Source: Campylorhamphus procurvoides (lineage: Eukaryota; Chordata; Aves; Passeriformes; Dendrocolaptidae). Taken from it: DNA of 64,000 nucleotides. The DNA lies in assembly GCA_013396655.1 (NCBI GenBank), contig WBMV01003355.1, forward strand, positions 319,365 to 383,364. Direction: 5' to 3'. This document shows, one piece after another, positions 14,595-27,200 of this stretch. Each line of letters begins with the position of its first letter. Position 1 is the stretch's first letter. Made by a program: the position numbers and the translations under genes. The notes under the pieces are model-generated. The model was not told the DNA's origin. It saw nothing but the letters and a program-made list of their open reading frames with translations, and did no database searches.

Positions 14595-14617
14595 TGTGTG
14601 TGTGTGAGAGAGAGAGA
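14595..14617. repeat. Compound (TG)n(AG)n microsatellite
   Basis: Six TG units pass directly into about five AG units. It lies inside the longest stop-free frame of the window (14430-14945, plus, 171 codons). That frame would read through the repeat as a low-complexity RERE-type stretch, which argues against it being a true exon. Confidence 0.85.
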
Positions 14618-17600
14618 ACACCTAGGACTTTGCACACACCAGTGCTGTAGTTTTGTAAATGTCAGAGCTGACCTTAACAGCGTGCTATCCACAATGGGAA
14701 CTCCCCACACCCAGCCTTCCCTTTGCTACTTTCCACCACCCCTATCCTGGCTGTCCCAAGCTGTTTTCCTTGTGAGCTCTAGCCCTCAACACCTTTCCAA
14801 CCTCTTCTTCTTAGCTGGGCTCATTTTTCTGCAGGTTAGGGAGCTGAACCAGCATACAGAGGTAGGAGTCAGTGTGGCCACTGCACACTTCAGTTTCCTG
14901 CAGTCTGTCTCCAATGCTCAGCACGGTAAGACACCTGGATACTAGCTCAGGGCCTTCTGAGGGTGTTCTCTACCTGCTCATCCTTTTATGATATGCTGTT
15001 CTGGGGAACAGGGTAAAATCTGAGGTGGTGGGAATTCCTCAGCTCCTCCACTGGCCTCAGAAATGTTACAGGATTTCTGAAGTACTAACTGCAGATGCTG
15101 TAAAAAGTAATAGCACTATCTGCAGTGACCTCACAGTGGTTCTCATTTGATCAAACAAAACCCAAACGTACACATTTTGCTATTTGTGTGATGTTTGTGT
15201 GCATGGTGGTTGTCTTGGCAAGCCACTGAACATTTTGTTTAATTCTGTTACTTTTGGTTTCATTTTTTAACTAATTTCCTTTGTGCAGCAAATTGCAGTA
15301 CCTTTCTCTTGTATTCAGGGAGCACTATAATGCTTGTGGCTAATTTTAACATCTCTGTTCCTGAGCACAGAAAGCTAAAAGATTCTGCTTTCTTGGCAGA
15401 AAACAGCAGTGAGTTCAAATCCTATTAACTTGAGTCAGTAGTGTGATTTCTAATGCAATGAGAGAAGCATTCAGAGGTAACAATGGTACCAAGCTCACAC
15501 CTAAGGCAAAGATTTTCTACTAAAAGATCCTGACTGAGAGACCCCATCTCATTTTCAGAAGTGCCTTGACCTCCTGGGTGTGCAGCAAACCTTGGACACC
15601 TACAAGTGAGGTCCTCGTATGGTGGAGCTCATTACAGCTTTGGGATGGGATGGAGTCTAGAGCTGCCATTCAGCCCTACATGCAGGGATGCTGAATTCTT
15701 GGTCAGGGTGGCAGATCTGTTGTCTGTACCCTGCTGCAGTGTTTTTGAGCGTCCCACAGGTTTGCCAGTGTCACTTGAGGAGGAGCTCTCCTGATCCTGG
15801 TGACCCAGATACAGTAAGTGGCTTGTTTTGCAGCACCCTGTTCCCACCCATCCTGCCATCTTCCCAAGAGGTGCCCACCAGGTAGCTCACAGACAAAAAA
15901 GCTGCAGTATCAACTGTGAGGGCATTTAAAATAAACACCTGGCTTCATTTACACTGATATTGGAACCAGGTGTACTGACAGGGCCAAGATTAACCACCAC
16001 AGCTGAAACTCGTGTACTTTTATCAGTTTCTGATATTGGTTCTAAGCAAGGTTGTTGTCCTGACTCAAAGCTTGTGTTTGCTTCAACAAATTCATTTTGA
16101 CAGAAACAAGAGGATAAAAAAGTGTAAGTTCTCATGTTCTATCTCTTTGCTCTGGCACTATGCTAATTTAATCTCACTTTTCCCTGTTCCTGTTATAGAA
16201 TGGTGTTCCCTGTCCTCTTACTTAGTTTTCCTGGTTGGTCTAGCTTTGGTAAACTTCCATATTAATTCACTCAACAAGTAAACCGTTAAATGAGGAATCT
16301 TGCAGCTTAAATATGAAACTGATTCATATGGGAAGTGGATTTTTTTTCTTTGTTTTAATGAAAGCAGTCTCAGCAGCTCATAGACACAAAAAAACCACCA
16401 CACATGGAAAATGTGTGTAAGCTGTTTGTGCTTCAGCTTTGAGGAAAATATTTATGTTGTGCCATGGTTAATAGGCATTAAATTATTGTTAAATTCCCAA
16501 ATGATTTTTTGTGGTTGTTTGAAAATGGGATAGGCCCATGCCTTTCTTTATTTGTAGGAACAAGCAGAAGACAGAAAACGATCTTACTGAAGTGATTTAT
16601 TGGTTGAGTTTACAACCATTAAAGAGAGTGGCATTTTCTGGGCTATATGTGTGCCTGGCTGTTGGCAGCTCACATTTCTATGGTTAGAGAGTAAGATTAT
16701 TTATAGAAAAAAATATTGATTTATCTCCTATCACACTTTAAATGCTCATCAAAAGTTTGCTCCCAGTACTAACCAGTCAGGCTTTGTTGTCTTGTGGGTA
16801 TGAAAGTAAGTGGCTCATGTTTGCATGCAATAAACTTCTCTTTTCCAAAATCTGGTCATCATAAGCATCCCTCAGCACATCTCTGCTCTTTCCCCTGAAG
16901 TTTCTAATATTTACTTTGAGTTTCTGAGTGAGCAGAATATGAATCATACACAATTTAGTTCAAGTTCAGTCTACCCGTATTGCTTCCAGAACCACCTGTG
17001 GCTTTGGAAACAAAATGTTAGCAGCAGTGTCAATATAAAAAATGGAGGAAATACCTTTATTGGGAACAGAGTAATTCTGGTCCCCTTCCTTCTTCCCACC
17101 TCTGCTGTCCATCTGCAGTGGGCTAGAAGAAAATATTCATGACAAGGAAAACTATACCAAGAGAAACTGAAGTTTCATATATGGGGCATATAGGAGTGAA
17201 GCTGAAAGTCCAGGTCTCTTTTGCATAAATAAAGAATGTAAAAACCATGCAGTACTTAACCAAGGATAGAAACAAGCCGTGTCACTATCCTTACTTCTTG
17301 CCAGAGACCATAAATATGTATGAGTCAGGGCAAATAGGTAAATGTTGCAGCGTGACCCGCAGGGTCTTTGGGGCCAGCATAGAATGTTAATTCTAAAACC
17401 ACGAAAGAATCTCTCTGCACACGCTTCCCCATCCTTCACTTTGCAGCAGGTTGCCAAACAAAAGCTTAACAATCATCAGCTTTTCCTTGGTCTGCTAAAT
17501 TTCTCAGGATTTTATTTGTGTATTTGTGTGTGTGTATGTTATGAAGTTACTTGTTTTGTTGTTCATTACTTCTGGCTCTCAATTTTCTCTGCAAACAGAA

Positions 17601-20600
17601 ATAATCAAAATTTCCTTTTCATTATGGTCACTGAAACTTATGATCTTGAAAAAATTTAGACTTGTTTAGAATTTCAGTTTTGCAAGAAACAGGCTCCTTA
17701 AACTTCAATTAGTGTGTTGGAAATATGTGTAATACTAATTGGGCTTTTAAAATTTCATTATTAAAATATGCCATAGCTTTCTGGTCATGCATGATTTTAT
17801 GTTGTAATAACTTGAGAAATTGACTTAATCTTCATTCCAATTATGTTTAAAATTGGGAACTAAGGGATGAGCATAAAGTCAAAGCAACACTATGGAGAAT
17901 ATGGAAGGCTTGCAATTTCAGTTCTGCATTAGCTGCTGCACATGTGGAACTGGGGGACTGCAGGTCATGAGGGGTAGTGAGTCCAGTTGTTGCTTCGAAA
18001 GAGGATTTCTGATTCTCAGAAGAGAGTGCTTTTGTCTGAGAGAATCCTTGGCATCTGCATGATGTGCTGGAATGTATCGCCTTACTTGCAAAGCTGGAAC
18101 TGTGTTATGTTCAAGATTTTATTTCATAATTTTTTTTCCATCCTAGTTTTCTGGAAGTTTCAACTTTGCCTTTACATGGTTATCTACAGATGAATTGAAA
18201 ATAGCCTTGTATGCCTTTTTACCTATGTATCATCTCCTTTAGCACTTTAAGGGAACTGTTCTTGTTGGGTGTGATTATCTTTTTGTTCTTTTTTGGGACC
18301 CTGGTAGTAATTTCTTAAATGAGAAGAGAGTTGTTTTAATTTCTTTTGTTTTCTTTCTTTCTCCCTGACTATACCCCTCCATCGCATTTGACTAACAGAA
18401 CCAAGATTTTTGTCTCTATAATCATACATTGTCAACAATGACAAGAGGTGTAATTAGCTTCATAACCAGATTATATCATAGAATCACAATCTCTCAAATG
18501 TTTAATTCAGTTGGCTGTGAGTCCAGACATCTGCCCGTAATTGCCAAGTACATAAATGTTTGCAGGTCTGTAACTGGTTTTCATAAACTTAAGTAAGACT
18601 GATTTGTAAAAACGTGTTAGTCTCCTGGTTAGATTTTAAACACACATCTTTCTATGGCAAAGATTCAGTCCATCTAAAATCATCACACAAATAAGTACCA
18701 GCCTCAGATTTCAATAGGGAAGGATTCCTAATTTTTAAACTTGTTTGGGCTGAGTTCTTACTCTGTGCAAAGTTAAAAGTGCTGCCACTTAAAAGGCGAG
18801 AGAGCATGAGGGAACACAGCTTACTGGATCCATCTGAACAAGGCTGGGTGGACTGGATAAAGCCTAATGAACTAAACAGGCTTTTGAAAAATCACTAGTA
18901 TTTTAAATAGCAACTTTGGACTAGGTCATCTGCTCCAGAGACTTAAAGTGGTGCGGTAGGCCACTGTAGGAGGCTGGAGTTGTTAAGAATAAGGGTGAAA
19001 TCCTGGTGCCATGGAAATGAACAACAAAAGTCCCACAGGTCTCAGAAAGGGGCCAGGATTTAACCCAGCATCTAGCTTTTTCCCTTTGCCAAAGCAGACA
19101 CTAAAATGCAAAGCAATTGCAGGAGAGAGCAAAGGAGAGGAGAGAATTTTCCATGCAAACAGGCATTAATCAAACAGGCCATTTTATAAAGAAAGACATA
19201 ATAATGAGGGCTTACTCACAGTTAAGGGAATTTTTATGTCCCAGGGTTTTTCCATTTTTGCCAGATGCTAAGTCAAAAACAAGGCAGGAGGAGGAAGGAG
19301 AAGGCCATAGAAAGAAATATTTTGGCTACTTCTAGACTCTGCATAGAATCAAGTTCTTGTGCTAGTTTTTAAGTATTATATGTCCAGAGGGGAATAGCAG
19401 AAAGAAGCACAGAATTGTAATGAAAGTATAAGTAGACCCAGACCAACAGGAAGCTCACTGCAATTCTGAACAAGCTTTAATTTGCCAAAACCTTGCTTGT
19501 GCTGCAGTAGTTTCCCTGTATCCCCACAGTGCAGATGTCTTTAGGAGTAGGAGGCATGCTCCTCCCATTCCAGTTTCCTAGAAATGGATGAAAGCTTGAA
19601 GATTTCCACATGCAGATGCTTATTTATTTATTTCCCCCCCAGCAGCAGACCTTGTTCTCAATCCCAAAATTTTCATTTCTCTCTCTCTTTGCCAAAGCCT
19701 TTTGCAGTTCCTTGCCACTGGGGGCAATCCAACACAGGTATTGTGGTGGCCAGTGCTGCTTGTGCTTTGCAACCACAGTCCTGGGGAGCTCTGACAGTTC
19801 AACCAGCTAAGCTAAAAGAGAGAAATGAATCCAGTAAGGCCAGATAAAAAAAACCCATCTACTGTGTTTCACTAGAAAATGAGGAGATATTTATCTCTGA
19901 GTAAGAAGGAAAGATGATAGCAACTTTAAGATTTAAATTGATCCAAGTATATGATGCTAAAGATCGTAAATGGTTTCAAATTGCGGAAGATTATCTTGTA
20001 ATTTGTATATATTGCTTCTGTGGGCTGCTGAGGAAGCTAATTGCGATACATCCTGTGGTTAAGTTATCATCTTTCTCAATGACTGAAGATCATAATTTTA
20101 TCTTTAGGTGAGTTTATTGCTACCCGTCTGTTACGTTCATTTGTATGCTGGAGCAGTGCTGACAAGCCTCCTGTTGTTCTCTGTACAATTTATGTCAGCC
20201 AACCAGGTTAGTGTGAGATTCACCTCTGTGAAACTACTGTGTGTAGCAAACAAGCTCAGTCCCCAGAGAGAGCAGGCTTGGGGGTTTTCCCCCCCTTTTC
20301 TCCTTTTTTGTCCCTAGTGTAGCCAGTGAGTAGAGGCTGAGGCTGGAAACAGGCTCTGGGCTGTGTTCATGTGCACTCCAGCTGACTCCACTGCACGTTT
20401 ACAAACAACAAAGTATGCAGTATCAAAGCAGGTGCTTATTCACTGCACAGCTGTAAGTGGAGATGAGCTATCCCCATGGTGCTGCCTGTTTTGCTGAGCA
20501 GCATTTGCCTCGACTCTGTGGTAGGAGCAGCCTGCACAGGATGACTGAGACAAAACAGGACTGCTGCTTGGCTCTGCTGGCCCTCAGCTCAGCCACGGGA

Positions 20601-22476
20601 GCACTGGCACCTGGAGGAGCAGTCACACCACCAGCTCTGTTCAGTCTTGTATTTTGTGCTTTAACTGGTTCACTAAATGCAAGTTGGAGAGACTGCAGGG
20701 GAACTTCTGTTTCCTTAAGCAAAAGGGTAGATGAAACAATGGGAAGATTTATTAATTGCCAAACAAATTCATTCTTTTGATATACAGCCAACGTGCAAGA
20801 CCATGTCAATTCTGCATATGTAGCATCCTGTTGGATGGTTGGGGACTGATGGTAGAGGGCAATAGGCTCCTTTGCTGTCGTGTCTGCTTTTCCTGTTGAA
20901 ATGTTCTCATAGCCTTTTTCTAGCACAGATTTGGATCTCTTGCATATAAGACTCTTTTCTTAGCTTGCTGAAGTGAAAAGCGTGTTGGGAATGACAAAAG
21001 GAAGATGCACGTAACTACAAAGAGAGGGCAGGAACAGATGAATCCCAGCTATGTTAAAAAGATGTGTAACTTTCAAAAAAAACCCCAAAAACCTAACCAA
21101 CAAACCACAGCCAGACCCTAACACAAACAAAAGAATAATTTAGATATGTATGGTTGGGTTTTTTATTTCTGACTGGCCCAAATATGACAACAAGGCAATT
21201 CTGCAGAGAGTGCTCTGTAAGGAGTGAAATCTGAGAGAAAAATTGCTAGAATAAGAAGAAAAACATATCTTAGCGCTCTAGTGTGCAGAATCAGTTTACA
21301 GGGGAAGTGAAACCAAACCCCCGCATCCGAGTACAGCCTCCAAAATGTTGAGGAGTGTTTAGTTTGGGTTTAGGCCTGACTTCAGATTGGATGAAACTCC
21401 AAGTTGTCTCCCAAAGTTTGCCATTGTTCATGCTAATTAAAGGTAGGTGTCAGGACTTGTTGTCTGTATTAATCAACAGAAGCTGAAGTGAATGAAACTC
21501 TTCTTGATGTTCTCCTTAAGGTAAATAATGAGATTGGATGTCAACACACTCAAGCAGATGTTGCATTTAAGAGACTAGGGCAGGTACATTGCTGGGCACC
21601 AGGCTGTGGCAATTAGGCTGGATAAGAGACAGTTTCCAGTGAAGGTGGCAAGATGTTTGGGCTGGGTGATGAGGTGTGGGCTGGAGATGGAGGTGGGATA
21701 AGAGGCACAGATAGTGACTGGGCATGGCACTGCTGTTGGACAACTTGTTGATGGGAGTCATGAAGCATGTTGGGAGAAAAGATGACAGGTAAAAAGCTGC
21801 CCACGTGTTTCTGAGCCTCTGAATAGGTTTGAGGGCTTCATGAGTGTTGATGGTGACTTGGCTGTATGACAATTCTTGCTTTTGGAACATTGAAATATAG
21901 GACTGTGTCACTTTCTGTTAATACGTTCTGTTAAGTAACCTTTACAAATAAATAAGTATGCTAATATGTGTGGTCAGAGCATTGGGAGAGGGGAGCAGGG
22001 GAGAAACTGTAGGCCCTCACACGTGGGATTTGGTCAAGGTATATGGGTGACTCTAACAGAGGTACATTAGCTTGGCTAAAACTGTGGAAGCTATCTCAGA
22101 AATCCAGGTGTCAAGGCTAATCCTTGTGAAATGCGAAGTCTCTAAAATCAGGAGTGAACTGTTTCTCACCTGGGTTGTAGCAGGGTTTACATCCTGGGCT
22201 GGATGGAATGGCTGCAGACAGGTTTGTAAGCAGTTGCAAAGGCTGGACAAGCTCATGCATGCAGCTCTGCTTGCCCTGGGAGCCTGTACAGCGTTTTCCT
22301 ACATGTGGTATGAGGGACATGTATATGTGGTACACATGGTAGCTGTCCCAAGGGGTGCCTGGAAGCTCCTGTGTTGATCAAACCAAAGGGCCCCAAGGCT
22401 TAAGCAAAGCCTTGCTGTAGAATGTATCGGGATGGCAAAACCTCGGAGCCCTTTGGCTTTAGAATGGAAATGCTTG
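14618..22476. other. Non-coding stretch without recognisable genes
   Basis: About 7.9 kb with no exon or RNA gene I can support. The longest frame, 152 codons on the minus strand at 20468-20926, has no recognisable domain and is matched by an opposing 107-codon plus-strand frame. At 18476-18490 there is a TCATAGAATCAC word that resembles the tail of CR1 copies, but its flanks do not continue the match. T-rich and TG-rich short tracts (for example about 17.52 kb) are present. Confidence 0.55.
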
Positions 22477-22645
22477 TGACATCAGCGTGTTGGTGGCTGG
22501 CCGTGGCAGGGAGGGGTGAGGAGCTGCCCCCAGCCAGGCCGTGCCGTGCCATTGGGGTTGTGACATGGTTGGAGGGGAAGGAAGCCGAGCGCCCCGGCTC
22601 TGACTTGGCACCACATGGCTCGGAGCGCGGTCGTTCACTCGCACA
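22477..22645. promoter_or_regulatory. Small CpG-rich patch
   Basis: By hand count about 12 CpG dinucleotides fall in these 169 bases, against roughly one per 100 bases or fewer in the surrounding DNA. The segment is also clearly G+C-rich. It is far shorter than a classical CpG island. It has no TATA box that I can place and no splice-donor context that would define a first exon. It could be a small unmethylated regulatory element, a remnant of a decayed island, or a local G+C fluctuation. Confidence 0.35.
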
Positions 22646-22785
22646 TTTTACAAAATCAATTTCCATTCTGTCATGGTATTTCACACATTCGCGTTCTGAA
22701 TAAGTTAGAGAATATTCTACAACTTACAAAAATAACTTAAGTTTTAATTTTTCCTGTTACATGAAGAAACCTATCCATACTTTAT

Positions 22786-22830
22786 CTGTTACAGATGGAA
22801 AAACTACATATGGAGAAGTCAGATCTATTA
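22786..22830 (+). mobile_element. Possible MIR-like core remnant
   Basis: The words GTTACAGATGGAAAAACT and, seven bases later, GGAGAAGTCA follow the order seen in the MIR core. The match fades after about 40 bases and the downstream CCCAAGGTCAC word is not found. It is weaker than the copies at 171 and 24215. Chance is a real alternative. Confidence 0.25.
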
Positions 22831-23196
22831 ATTAGTTTATAGGCACAAAGTCCCCTAAAGAGTGCCATGGATCCATGTGTTATTCGTAAGAGCTGTCTGA
22901 AGTACTTGCACTGAATAATTTATTTCAATTTAGCCCTGTTTCTGCTGTTAATTATCCAAGATCAGATTTTGCTTTTTGGAATTTTATTGTTTTGGGTGCT
23001 TTTTTTTAACAATTTCTCCCATTTCCTGAAGTCACTGAAATGCTCTCTGAATATATTTCAGCCTACTGAAGTATTCAAACCGTCAACACTCATTGAGTGT
23101 GTTCTGTTGTTTCTAAGGCATGATAGAATGATTACTAACTTCTGTTGTTTTCAGTCTTTCAGTCATTATTTAAATCCTAGGAGAAAGAAGAAAGGC

Positions 23197-23215
23197 GGGG
23201 GGGGGGGGGGGGGGG
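23197..23215 (+). repeat. 19-base G homopolymer
   Basis: A run of 19 consecutive G follows a purine-rich GAAAGAAGAAAGGC context. A tract this long can fold into a G-quadruplex on the G strand and is prone to length polymorphism and sequencing error, so the exact length may be unreliable. No gene start is visible next to it. Confidence 0.9.
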
Positions 23216-24214
23216 AAGTAGGAGAATCAGAAAATCAGCCATGTGAGAACTCCAAACTGTATTATGGTTTATTTCACTCTTGAGGACTGCTCCAGGGCCC
23301 TAGCTAAGAATGTGCTCGAGGAAAAGAGGGCCAAACAACATCTTCCAAGTGCTGTGTAGCTCTTTGCTGCTGGAGAGGAGTAGGGTCAGTTAGGCAGCAG
23401 CACATGGAGGTGACCAGGGGGCACTCATTTCCATGCTCAGCCCTGGTGACTCTTCCCTGGATTGAGCAACTTGAGACTCTGCTGTGGGATCCTTTCAGCA
23501 GGAGAGACAAGAAGGGCCAGGGCAATAGGTTGGGAAAGAGTTGGGCAAACAAGGGCGAGGTATAAGAGTGGCAGTACTTTGAAAGTTGTAGTTTTGGTTG
23601 TGGATTATTTTACATGTGAGATTTTAGTTGGCCTGTTTATAAAATAAAATCAGCAAAATGTATGGTCTATTTAAACCTTTGTACAAAACCATAGCAGGGT
23701 AATGTAATCTGTGCCCTCATTGAATTACTGTGAATTTTGCTTGCTAAATTAGAATTATTCACCCTCTCTGTGCAAAAATGCATTTTCAGTGTTTTTGATG
23801 CATCTGCTATTGTGTGGGGTAGCTGTAGTAGTAGTTATGGAAAAGCTATCCAGAAAAACGAACTTAAATGCTACTGAAATCAGTGTCTGTACCACTGTAT
23901 GTTTTATTCTTCTAATGTTGCCCTGTGAAATCCCAGCACCCCTGTATTGGGTCACATACACACTGGTGGGCACTCACCATCCCAGAGCACAGGGCCAGAT
24001 CTGGTGGGGATCTGCAGGCACCTGGCATGGGAGATATTTGCTGCTGTTCTCAAGGGCAAAATGAAGTGACTGATGGGATTTGCAAGAGCACTGGTTGCAG
24101 CTTTAGCAATCAGAATACCTTTTAAAACCTGTCCCTGATCCTAGATAGATGAGAAAAGCAAAGAGGACTGGAGAAAAAGTGCCTGTAACTGTGTCCCTCC
24201 CAGAGGGCCTCAAA

Positions 24215-24287
24215 GGAGAAAGTGACTTTCCCAGAATTAGCTAGAGAATCTGAAGCATCGCTGGACTTTGAACCCAGATCTTACAGT
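24215..24287 (+). mobile_element. MIR-like SINE core and 3' fragment
   Basis: The string runs AGTGACTTTCCCAGAATTAG, then AGCTAG and, after a gap, CTGGACTTTGAACCCAGATC. It follows the MIR consensus order (gtgacttgcccaaggtcac, agctagtaagtgg, then gggattcgaacccaggtct) with substitutions. The GAACCCAG block is the tRNA-B-box-like end that makes MIR recognisable. It is the clearest of the three MIR-like copies here, and it is decayed. If the upstream GATAGATGAGAAAAGCAAAGAGGAC at about 24.15 kb belongs to it, the copy also holds an insertion. Confidence 0.6.
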
Positions 24288-27200
24288 ATGTTGCCATAAA
24301 CACAGAACATAGAAATGCTTTTGGACAATGAATGGGAGAAAGGGTCAAAAATGCAAAGTAGTTCACAGCTGTGTCTGAGAAAATATTTGCAGACACATCC
24401 TCTTACTCATTCGTCTCTGTTAGTTAGTGCTAAGTGTTGCATTTGGGACTCTGTGAGAGCTGAAAGATTTATTTAGCTGGATATGATTTATTTATTCAGG
24501 TAACTCCCTCTAGTACTATTTATGTAGTTGTGCATTTTCATATTCCAGTAAGTCAGTGAAATGCAACGTGTTGATGCACAACTGGAACGTTAAGCAATTA
24601 AACAGTGTATTGGGCCCCAAATTGATTAGGTCATGCTTTAATTAAGTTTTCTATATGTCTTCATATCTCTTGCTGGACATTAGGGCAGGCAGCAGGCTCT
24701 TAGTGCTGCCACAGCTTGGCAGTGTGACTCCTGGGTTACTGCCAGTCCTTGTACACAAAGACTGTGTTGATAGAATTGTGATAAGAGCTCAGGGGGAGAT
24801 AAGGGCTGTGTTTTGACCCAATGGCTTGGCCTTGCTCTTGTTGATCCAACAGCAGGAGTCCTATCAATTTCAAAGTGATAGGGACACATTAATGCATTTT
24901 CATTCTGGAGAGCTGCGTGCAGGCAGATGGGAGGCACTGCTGCTGCTGATGCTGAGTGCAGTCTGTTGGTACACAGGTGCCTGTTCCCGCGTGAGTCGGG
25001 CCTGCTTTTGGCACGGCAGCTTCATGTTATCCCTGTTTTGTGTGTGAACTCAGTGTTTGTCAGGCACTCGTTTGGCAGTTCTGGAGACACGAGTTCTCTG
25101 TGTGCTGGGGGCCTCTCTTGGGGCTGCTGATTCCCAATCTCTGCTGCCATGCTTGCCTGGGATTCAGAAGGCAGGTCTGAGACCCCGGTGAGTGTCCTCC
25201 AAGCCTGGTAATGCTGGCAGGCTGTAGCCACACAGTTGAGTTTGGTATTCTCATCACCTAAATTCCTAAATGTACTTCTAAGGCACACTCCCTTCTAACG
25301 CAAGCTGCCCAAACATCTGTGGCGAGACTAAGGAAAACATGGAGAAAAAGACCCGAAGATGAATATTTCAGCAGAAACGTGGGAAGGAATGCAATGTAGC
25401 TCACGCAAAACCTTCTGTAGTGTATGCCATAAATTAACACAATATAAATTTATACATATTTACACCACATAGACTAAAATATATAAATCCTCAATACTCA
25501 GCCTTCTGTAGTAGGTGTAAGCAAGCAGTCCATATGTTTAGCTGATTTCTGAGGAGCTCTAGGGAACAAAATGTATCTTTGTGGAACTTTTGATATTAAG
25601 GAGATTATAAACTGGGGTAATCAGTGCAGTTCTCAAAAAGGGTTAGCTTTTCTGCAGGCTGAAAACAAGCAGCCATCTCCTGATTTGCTATCTGAGGCTT
25701 TAATTCAGCCAGGTGCTAAAATACACATGTAACATTTAAGTGCATGAATAGTCCTATTGATGCTGACGGCCTAAAGATCAATCCATTGCTCGCTGGATTT
25801 TCCTGGCTTCAGGCTGCATGAGTCCATTTTACTCTTGAATGTGTGTACTTTTATTGCAAACACAAGCTTGTAGCATCTCATTAGGTACCAGGTGTTTCCT
25901 TTTTCACCATTTCACACTGACTATCCTAGACCAGCTACATGTTAGCCCTCTCTTGTACAGCTGTGCAGCAGAGAGTTACATCTCTAATGATTTTTAGGTA
26001 TGTTTAAGGTACGAAATCTGCAGTTCAAATGTCAGGATTCTCTAACTATACCATAGTTTCCAGGGATTAAGGGAAATCATATGATTCATGAGTAATCTTT
26101 TGTGTCTGCTATCTCTGAAATACGGGGAAACCCTCCATTTCACAGGGGTGTGACAAGAAGGAGAATGAAGGAAAATGGAGAGAAGAAAATGGAGAAATGG
26201 TTTAGAAGTTTTATGATAAACTGTCCTGTCACATGGTCTTTTGCACAGAGATCGTGGGGTTATTTGCAGCCTCTCAATTTGGCCAGCTCTTCTTACAGGT
26301 GCCTCTGATAGCCTAGATAGTCTCTGGAGATGGAAGGGAACCCTTCCAAAGCAGAGTTTTCTGGTGCTGTTGTACCAACACACCCTCTACATCACACCAA
26401 GGTTCTACTTCTTCCCAGACATTAAAAAATGCCTCCAGAAGTATCTTATCAGGCCAGATATCTCCAAGCCACACCACCAAAGTGATGCTCTAGACACACA
26501 TTCTTAATGTGCAAGTTATCAGCACAGAGAAATGTAGCCAGGGCTTAGTGGGGACAAAGGTCCTCATGTATTTGTGATGACTGTGTCCTGCTTTGGCTCT
26601 ACTACTGTGAGAATCTCCTAGTAGAAATATGAGCAGATATCAGCAGAACTAGAAGAGGCTGGGTTTGTGCCAGATGCTGTATGATGCTAGTTTAAACTTC
26701 TAAAAATATCAAAAGCTGTGCACATTAAAGAAAGAGACAGAACCTGACCTGCTAGGCCATCCCAGAAGGCCCTTCAGTGTTTCCTGCAGCAGGGTTGTGA
26801 ACAGCAAGCTTCTCATCACCTGTGACTCTGCACCCAGGGATGAGGATCCAAGATCCAGATGTCCTTCTCTGTCACTTCAGTGATGGAGGCAGACAAGGAC
26901 CCCATGGAGGGGATATTCTTCATAGGTCAGGGCATCCTCCCCTGCCTTTCCTTCCAGGCCATGGAGAAGCCATGAAATGAGTGAGCAACAAAGACTGTCT
27001 TTCCAGCATATGCCAGGAGTGCAGCCTTTGTGGGTGTCCTAAGGTGTCATCTCCTGATGGAAAGTAGGGTGACTGGAGATAAGCAAAGGCCAGTGGACTT
27101 TGATGTGGATGATACTGTAAGGAGTACCTGGCAGCAAGAAGTTAAGCCTCAACTAAATTTTGGGCCTTAAGGAAAAGAAGTAGACATGGAAGCTCCCTAT

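Noticed and set aside
14430..14945. Longest open frame, 171 codons, plus strand
   Set aside because: It runs through a (TG)n(AG)n microsatellite, has no recognisable domain, and its length is within chance for 64 kb.
18476..18490. TCATAGAATCAC word resembling a CR1 3' tail
   Set aside because: Too short, and neither flank continues CR1 similarity.
20840..20860. GGTAGAGGGCA resembling a CTCF core
   Set aside because: The leading CCA positions are not matched, so the fit is only partial.
20468..20926. 152-codon minus-strand frame
   Set aside because: No domain recognised, and a 107-codon frame covers the same DNA on the other strand.
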